A stretch of DNA of 64,000 nt, taken from contig CAJNDS010000180.1 in the NCBI GenBank assembly GCA_905221605.1, positions 978,501-1,042,500 on the forward strand, in the 5' to 3' direction. Each line of letters opens with the position of its first letter. The stretch's first letter is position 1. Both the position numbers and the translations under genes were made by a program. Source of the stretch: Symbiodinium natans (Eukaryota > Sar > Dinophyceae > Suessiales > Symbiodiniaceae). Below, in pieces: positions 57,191-64,000 of this stretch. The notes under the pieces were generated by a model. The model was not told where the DNA came from and ran no database searches. It worked only from the letters and a program-made list of their open reading frames with translations.

Positions 57191-58914
57191 TCACTTCTCG
57201 ACAACTTACACCCACGATCTATGCAGCAGCTTCAAGTGTGGTGTGGCATATTCTGGCCCAAAGCACTTGCTGCGAGATGTCCTGCCGCGGCCAGAGCGTG
57301 CCGATGATCCTCTCCACCGGAAATAAATACATAGCCCAGCTAACACCACACTCTGCTAGCAGCATCGCTCTCACTTCGGCAGCTTGGCAGCTTGCTTGGC
57401 TGCGCTTTCAAGAGGTGAGCAACCCTTTACCCCCCCCCCCCCCTCCCAAGCAAAACATCCCGAATTATCGCACCTCCTAGATACCTCCCAGGATCTCGAC
57501 TTAGAGACAGGAATTGAAGGGTCGTTTGGGGTTTCTAAGGGCTGTAAACTCCATGCAGCTTTGCAATGCCCTCAAGTTCGATCTCTGCAGTGCTTGTCTT
57601 CACGTTCGTTGATATTTTCTGAGAGTCTGCTGCATGGATGATAAATGAGAAAGGCAGTTCGGCCAATTCGTGGTTTTGCTAGGTCTGGGGAAGCCGGTGG
57701 ATAATGCCCCTGACCTCACCCCCCAGCCCTCTAATTCCTCAAGGGGCCAAAGGGTTCTGAAAGGGGTGGGATTTTTGGGAGAAACCCTTCGCCCATTCGC
57801 CCCGTTAATCAATTCCTCACACAGGCTGGGCAATGCTCAGGCCCAGGTCCTTGGAGGTGTCAGGAAGCAGCTCTCGGCAAAGCTGTTGGAAGCACTGTGG
57901 GGGTGCTGCCCGGTCTCCTCATGCAGCTGGAAATCGAATTCAATGCGCTGGCTGCTTGTGAATTAAAGCAAGAGCACGCAGCAAGGTCAGCGTCCTGCAC
58001 CATCGCGACGTAGGTGCAACAACAGTCGAAGCCGTGCATGTGCGTCAGGCCCGGTGACGGGTTCCAAACGAAACCACCTTGATCTCAGCATTGAGTGGCT
58101 CGTCTGACCAAGCAACTCTGCTTACCTGCACCATACTGCACCATATCGGCTGTGTCCCGTGAAGCCAAGAGCCTGACTCGTCAAGCGTTGTGTTTTTTGA
58201 CTTTCCTGAGCCAGTTCAGAAACTGCCGGACACATTGGCTACGGAGCACATAAGAAATGCTCCGCAGAGTCTGCCAATGCGGGGGAGAATCCCAGCTGCA
58301 ACATTGGCAGCGACACATTTGCAACGCTCTTCTCGCCGAAGAGCACGGTTATGTTACAGACCTTAGTCCGACAATCAGACAAATGAGACGACAATCACTA
58401 GCAGTAGCAGCTTGTGTAGGCTAACATCCATGGAGTCGGATGCTACAAGATTTATCGTCCAAGCGTGGCATGGTAGAGTCCTTGCAGGTTGTGCAGAATC
58501 TCTGCATGTCGCATGCGTCGCTGTACAGTGCTGCACCTGCCATTAAAGATTTCGCGCCCCCGCAGGGTTCATTGCGAAAGGCAAAGCAACTACAGAGCGA
58601 AGAGCACCATGCATACTGCGTATTGGCGTATTGTTGCATACTTAAACTTAAACATGGCCAGCGAGGGCGCTCGAGTGGGGAAAGAACCTGCACAAGCAAG
58701 CCATCGGAGTCGAGTTTTCGAGACCGGTGCCGATTGCATTGCAGCGTCCCCGGCTGGTGAACACGTGAATTTCACGACATTTCACGACCAGCACGACGGC
58801 AACAGCACCTGAGCAAAACCATGCATTGGCATTGTCATCCTCAGCAATCTGTATGTCCAAACAAGCATGAATTGAATTGGAGAGAGAAACGTGCAAGCTC
58901 GTGCAAGCCCAATG
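57191..58914. other. No gene supported; 3' of the transporter gene
   Basis: A C run at 57429-57442 and short ORFs. On minus, GATTTCCAG| near 57926 precedes a short plausible exon (LHEETGQHPHSASNSFAES), and on plus a good GTGAGC donor follows RFQE near 57415; neither leads to a gene. Confidence 0.3.
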
Positions 58915-61452
58915 CTACTCATCCCAGGCCATACTCAGCTGCTTCGTTGCTGCCATTGTGGCGTTGCTCTTCTGCCATGTCTTCTCTCGTGTCAATCCCT
59001 TTCTCTGGCTTCTTGCTTCTTCCGCTGTATCCAAGCTCTGGCCAAAGCCTACACGCTTGCAGAAGGCAAGCGTGTAGAAGAGGAGGATGAGAAGGGAGAC
59101 TCCTGCCGTCAACCAGAATGGCGCAAGCGGATGGACACGCTCATAGAGCAGCAAGGACACCAAAGCAGCCAGCGCACTGCCAAACGACTCGAAATTCTGG
59201 CGCAACACTTGCAAGGCCAAAAAAACATCCCCGTCACCCAAGGAGAAGAACAAGTTCATCTTGGTAGCTGTTTGCATCGACAGTACGAACACTGTACCCA
59301 TGACAACTTGCGCGGCAACTGCTGCCGGCAGGGAGGGGGCCGTCAACGCCAGATTCAAGATCACCCAGAACAGCAAAATCCAGGACGCGGTGTAAGGCTT
59401 GGCAGTGAGGGAATACCAGAGCCACTGGCATGGGCTTCCAGCAAAACCATCCTCTTCCGTACCAACCGCCCAGCGAGACTGGAAATGCATGATCATGGTA
59501 CCAAGCACATCGCCAGAAGTCTGGGCAAGGCCGGCCCAAGTTGCTGATTGCCAACCATGCTGCTCCGCAAAGAAGACTGCGTACAGCGTCCACTCTGATT
59601 GGTAGGACAGATTGTGATTGAAGCCGATGAGGCATATCAACACTGCGGGAAGCATGATGTCGTAGGGAATGGTCTTCTTTGCTTTACGACCCGCAACTGC
59701 ACCAACGCCGGGTTCCTCCTCTTCCTCCTGGTCGAAGAACATTAACTGAGATGCTTCGCGCGACGTGGCCATCGGAATCATATTCCCACATGCCATTGAC
59801 CGTCTTGACATCTGGACCGCCACTGAGCTCCTGGGGATGTCCGGAAATCGTGACATCAGCGTGCGCCGGGGAACCGCCTTGGAGACCGTATTAGAGTTAT
59901 TAGAGGCCCCATGAGAGAGCCGCTTTTCACTCGCAACGCTCCCTCGGCCCCCAAAGAAGCTGCCACGTGCAAAGAACATCGACCCCCTGGTGTCGGCAAC
60001 GGCCGCAAACGAGACGCGCGAGTTTGCAACGTTTGCAGCTGACTTCTTTTTGGGTTTGCTCGACTTGCGCTCATTCGCATGCTCTGGTGGCTTCAATGTT
60101 CCCCGCAGTTCCGTGCTGCTGCTGCCGGCTGCGATCCTCTCTGCTGACGGCGACGGGCTGGGCAAGAGATCATCGCACAGAGGTGACAGCGGATGCGAGT
60201 TTGCACCGTTTGCAACTGACTCCTTTGTGGGTTTGCTGGACTTGCGCTCAGTCGCTTGCGTGCTGCCATGCTCTGGTGGCCTCAATGTTCCCCGTAATTC
60301 TGCGCTGCTGCTGCCGGCTGCGATCTTGTCTGCTGATGGTGACGGGCTCGGCAAGAGATCATCACACAGAAGTGACAGCGGATGCGAGTTTGCAACGTTT
60401 GCAACTGACTCCTTTGTGGGTTTGCTGGACTTGCGCTCATTCGCTTGCGTGCTGCCATGCTCTGGTGGCTTCAATGTTCCCTGTAATTCTGTGCTGCCGC
60501 TGCCGGCTGCGATCTTCTCTGCTGATGGTGACGGGCTCGGCAAGAGATCATCACACAGAAGTGAAGGCGGATTTCCACTAGGACCCTCAGCCTCTGCAAT
60601 CCGGTCTTCCACGACCGGAACTATACTGGTGGTCACGTCGCATTCCGGCATGTCACCGTCCGACACAGAGGTCCTGTGACGCCACTCGGACCAAGATGCC
60701 CAAACCGCGGGCTCTGTGAAGATCAGCACCGCTTGTAGGATCTGAAGCGACAAGTGGTAACCAGCGCAGCCACGCCAGCCCGCGAGATCGTAGACAACAC
60801 CTCCCAAAGTGGAAGCCGTGGCGTAGCACGCCACCAGACTCTGCAGCACCTGTCGGGCAACATGTTCGATTGTGCTAGACATGCTTCTATCCCCCCTCTG
60901 CGTAAATGCAAGCATTGCAAGCTTGAACACCACCCCAGATCGCACCTGCGTTGCCGCTCTCTGTGCCTGGGCCTCAGAGTCGCAGTAGTTGTAGAACACA
61001 ATGGCATCATTGGGTAGCATGCTGTCCAAACCCAGCAGCGCAATCATCTCGATGATCACAGCCCACTCCGCAAAGGGGTTGATCAGGGCGGGAACGCAGC
61101 ATGCAAGGTGTATGCTCGTGGACACAAGTGACAGCCAGGTCCCTAACTTGAGGTACAGGATAGCCATGATCACTCGCAGGCCAAAGCCGGCAAAACTGCA
61201 AACGCCAAGCTTCCAGAGCGGCCAGCCATTCAACTGAAAGAACAATGCCACTCCAGACCAAGGAAAGCCATTCACGCCACCATTTGTCAGTGGAAGCAGA
61301 TAGCAATTTGCAACGTACCTCCACGTGCATGGAATACGATCATCGAACTCAACATCCACATGATCGTCCAAGGCTTCCTCCCCTCCTGAATCCTCCTCGA
61401 CCTCGGGGGATTCCTCCTCCTCCTCCTCCTCCACAATTGGCCTGATGGGCAT
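58915..61452 (-). CDS. MFS-like multi-pass transporter with repeat-bearing central loop
   Basis: Intact single-exon ORF of 845 codons, ATG at 61450-61452, stop TAG at 58915-58917. The acidic N-terminus (EEEEEEE, Asp/Glu to about 35) is cytosolic in type. Residues about 45-275 hold roughly six hydrophobic segments (for instance LRVIMAILYLKLGTWLSLVS and WAVIIEMIALLGLD). A hydrophilic loop of about 330 residues follows, and residues about 620-810 hold about six more helices (LLFWVILNLALTAPSLPAAV). The 6 + 6 layout with a long central loop is that of the major facilitator superfamily, probably a small-solute carrier; substrate cannot be read. The loop contains three tandem 63-residue repeats. Lack of introns, unlike its neighbours, suggests a retroposed origin, common in dinoflagellates. 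Both the first and last 40 residues are charged tails. Confidence 0.7.
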   Translation of the reverse strand: MPIRPIVEEEEEEESPEVEEDSGGEEALDDHVDVEFDDRIPCTWRYVANCYLLPLTNGGVNGFPWSGVALFFQLNGWPLWKLGVCSFAGFGLRVIMAILYLKLGTWLSLVSTSIHLACCVPALINPFAEWAVIIEMIALLGLDSMLPNDAIVFYNYCDSEAQAQRAATQVRSGVVFKLAMLAFTQRGDRSMSSTIEHVARQVLQSLVACYATASTLGGVVYDLAGWRGCAGYHLSLQILQAVLIFTEPAVWASWSEWRHRTSVSDGDMPECDVTTSIVPVVEDRIAEAEGPSGNPPSLLCDDLLPSPSPSAEKIAAGSGSTELQGTLKPPEHGSTQANERKSSKPTKESVANVANSHPLSLLCDDLLPSPSPSADKIAAGSSSAELRGTLRPPEHGSTQATERKSSKPTKESVANGANSHPLSPLCDDLLPSPSPSAERIAAGSSSTELRGTLKPPEHANERKSSKPKKKSAANVANSRVSFAAVADTRGSMFFARGSFFGGRGSVASEKRLSHGASNNSNTVSKAVPRRTLMSRFPDIPRSSVAVQMSRRSMACGNMIPMATSREASQLMFFDQEEEEEPGVGAVAGRKAKKTIPYDIMLPAVLICLIGFNHNLSYQSEWTLYAVFFAEQHGWQSATWAGLAQTSGDVLGTMIMHFQSRWAVGTEEDGFAGSPCQWLWYSLTAKPYTASWILLFWVILNLALTAPSLPAAVAAQVVMGTVFVLSMQTATKMNLFFSLGDGDVFLALQVLRQNFESFGSALAALVSLLLYERVHPLAPFWLTAGVSLLILLFYTLAFCKRVGFGQSLDTAEEARSQRKGLTREKTWQKSNATMAATKQLSMAWDE
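60040..60600 (-). repeat. Three 189-bp coding repeats inside the transporter gene
   Basis: A 63-residue unit with CDDLLPSPSPSA and RKSSKP motifs repeats in tandem; equal points on plus are 60152, 60341 and 60530, exactly 189 bp apart. The copy at the left (last in the protein) lost about four codons near GSTQ. The Ser/Pro/Lys-rich units look like phosphorylation or docking segments in the cytosolic loop. Confidence 0.7.
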
Positions 61453-62735
61453 GGATGTCTCCAGACTTTACTACTGAAACGGCGAACTAATGGAATCAGA
61501 CTGGGAGACAGTCTGACACTGCGAATTATTTTCAGCCAGCGGCTGCAGCTAGCCCCTCAGCAGCTTACGAACAAAGCAAATGTGTTGCATGAACTTTGCC
61601 GGCTCTGCTCATGCATTCATGCTCGCCACATATTGACGAAATTGGTCTGCGCTCTCCTATCACCTCAGACCCATCTCTCCGATAGCTCGGATCGCCACAG
61701 AGAAAGCATGCGGTACCTGCCAAGCCTCTGAGCTCTCCTGAGCAGAAAAAGGAAGAAACAGCGACGAGTCCTTGCAAAAAAGTGTCACGTAGTTATAAGT
61801 CGACTTTGGAAAGAGGAAATTCCCGCCGTACACCACAAAACATAACGAAAAGGTCTCCCGAAGACTCCGGTCTACCCCCCCCCCCTTGCTACCAAGGCTT
61901 CCAAGACCTATTTCTGACATTCTTCTACTTGGCATGCTCGCACTGTATCCCTGGCCTGTCTCTGTTGCAGCTTTGTGCAGGGTTCCCCACGTGGCCGGGT
62001 GCGCACAACGATTCACGGTGACCGAAGTCGCTTATTCCTGGCTTGGACGGACAAAGTCCTGCAGTCCGAGGGTCGTCCAGAGATGTCGGCACTTTGCTGC
62101 GGCGATAGCCTCACAAAGCATCAGGCGCAAGTCAAACATGCTTGAAGCGTGTGATCAAACGTTGCCGGCTCAGGAGCTGTTCCCCAACGCCACAGCGCAG
62201 CTGAGCCTCAGTGCAAGGTGTTTCTGCTTCGGTTCTTGATAGATACTAGCCTGTGCTTTTGACTCACAGGCTAAGAGAACTGCTTCTGGTCGGTGTCGTT
62301 CTCTGCCGTGCACGACACAATGGCGAGGAACAGCTCCGCCATCGGACCTGGCCGAGCTGGCAACGCATTGATGTTTTTTTTCTCGCGCAAAGTCTGTCTC
62401 AAATCGAAACCCCACATATATCATGACGAATCATGCCTACTCCTATGATACTATGCTCCATTGTGGTAGTCAAAGCCTTCACTCTGTGGCACAGCGGGAA
62501 TATCTGGCTCCGCAAGATGGCACCATGATGCGCAATGCATGTGCAGCACATCTCTGGCAATTCACCCCCATTGCTTCACCCTAGTGAAAACAGGTGGTCA
62601 TGTACAATCATGTGCGGCCGATGGCCACCTTGTTGTGGGTAAGTGTCCGTGGGCCGTTGATACTACAATAGCCGCAACAAGCAAGGAACAATCACAACTG
62701 GGGCAACATCACCAGAAGACACACAGGCAGTGATG
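61453..62735. other. Upstream of the transporter; no gene seen
   Basis: Leader and spacer sequence. A C run at 61876-61886 and short ORFs only. No spliced-leader remnant recognised before the ATG. Confidence 0.35.
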
Positions 62736-62871
62736 CAGCGGCGGCAGCAGCGGCAGCAGCGGCAGCAGCGGCAGCAGCGGCAGCAGCGGCAGCAGCGGCA
62801 GCAGCGGCAGCAGCGGCAGCGGCAGCAGCGGCGGCAGCAGCGGCAGCAGCGGCGGCAGCAGCGGCAGCAGC

Positions 62872-62926
<55 letters not shown>
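62736..62926. repeat. CAG/CGG trinucleotide repeat
   Basis: A 9-bp register of CGG-CAG-CAG with interruptions to about 62870, then about 17 uninterrupted CAG units. The plus frame would read Gln/Arg; minus frames read poly-Ala, Leu/Pro or Cys. No gene context decides whether it is coding. Confidence 0.75.
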
Positions 62927-64000
62927 AAGCAAACATGCGGTTTCTGCACCAGTTGCACTGTTGTCAGATTTGTTCATGCTGGCCTCTGTCCTGTGCTTGG
63001 ACAAGCCAGCGAGAAAAAAAACGCGAACCACACTGTGCTTGGCAAGCCCTAGCTAGTGATCATTCGTGGCTCGCAGGAGCTGCCAAGACCCAGGCATGTG
63101 CCGCAAAGCCGCAGTGATGTCGTTGGCAAGGCATGGGTTGCAGATGCTTTCTACCACTAAGGCATCATTAAGATTCATTAAGGTAATCAGGCTTCTGGAT
63201 ACTTCGAAAAAACCTCAAGGCAATGCAGTTCTCTGAGGCGTCTGACCTAGCTGCTATCAGTGCAAGATCAAGCCAAGCCGTCCTGGCAGTTTGTTTCTAC
63301 AACTTGGATTAGGCTGCCATAGGGTTGGGCTGTGGCCGTCCATGATGTGAAGCAGCTCAGAATGCAGAAACACCTCCCGGCCCAAACCGTGACAAGGCTG
63401 CGGTGGTTACCGGCAATTCATGACAAGCGAAAGCGGCAAAGCAAGCAGCAAAAGCAAGAATGCCAGTGAGATGCCCATAACGTGACCAAAAGCATGCTTC
63501 ATCTGGGCACTTTCTTTTCGAGGGCCAGCGCTGTCCCATCCATGCACCAAAATACCGACATCTAGAGTCTAGAGACACCCTTCGTGCCTAGTCTCAAAAT
63601 CCAGTTACCTGACCTGTGGATGAAACAACGAGTTCTTAACAAGAAATAGCTACGTCGCCTCGCACAGCTGATGCCATGGTTATCCAAACCTTTTGCCAAC
63701 AAAAACCCAATGCTGCAAACCTAAAGCTTCATGAATCACACTCGTGCAAGCGCTACGCTGGCATTTGCAGTGAAACTGCGCTGTACAAGGTTCACAATGG
63801 TCCATGGTTCACAACTGCTCACCTAATGGTGAAGAGCTTATCTGAATTCTCCGTTCGCATGCCTGCGCTCGCATTAATCTTGGCAAATACAGAGCATGGC
63901 CCGGAAGGCATGTCGTGGTCAGGTGCCGAGACACGGACAAGTAAATGTCGAAGCTCTCCCCACGATTGCACACATGCCATCAGATTCTGTCAGATTACAG
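62927..64000. other. No gene seen; window edge
   Basis: Short ORFs only, no motif, no repeat. Confidence 0.35.

Overview
The window looks like nuclear DNA of a dinoflagellate, most likely Symbiodiniaceae or a relative. Inferred introns end in AG followed by G, the dinoflagellate habit. Some inferred donors are GC instead of GT. Every gene I can support lies on the minus strand, and satellites, microsatellites and a decayed LINE fill much of the space. There are no bacterial operons, ribosome binding sites or CRISPR arrays.

Layout. From 38.3 kb down to 3.84 kb, eight large blocks (E1 to E8) read on the minus strand as almost pure Ser/Thr. Splice sites I placed by eye, with compatible codon phases at six of seven joins, link them into one giant mucin-like gene of about 15.5 kb coding (about 5,170 codons). 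A small exon at 3.6 kb joins in phase, and a REJ-like (polycystin-type) exon lies at 1.0-1.16 kb on the same strand. The gene grew by tandem duplication of exon-intron modules and of a 126-bp (42-codon) unit inside exons.

The intron between E6 and E7 holds a 12.9-kb non-LTR retrotransposon (10895-23838, minus). It has a 16-bp target-site duplication, a (TCAC)n 3' tail, an ORF1 with an RRM-like region and a RING finger, an ORF2 with APE endonuclease, reverse transcriptase and RNase H broken by frameshifts, and a 5' leader of about 260-bp monomers in a higher-order repeat of about 1,035 bp. Removing it leaves an intron of about 1.37 kb.

From 38.3 to 58.9 kb most DNA has no clear long ORF. By eye, at 53.6-54.9 kb I find seven tiny phase-0 exons encoding helix-rich peptides, a hidden micro-exon gene probably continuing toward 52.4 kb and perhaps 55.2 kb. 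Weaker exon-like segments lie at 46.9-47.0 and 50.36-51.1 kb. Two loci carry the same 50-60-bp minisatellite (39.4 and 55.8 kb), and two carry a composite (TTC)n/(TC)n microsatellite (52.2 and 57.0 kb).

At 58.9-61.45 kb is an intact intronless gene for an 845-residue MFS-like membrane protein, with three 63-residue repeats in its central loop. The right end holds a CAG/CGG repeat and otherwise no recognisable gene. All homology statements come from motif reading; no search was run.
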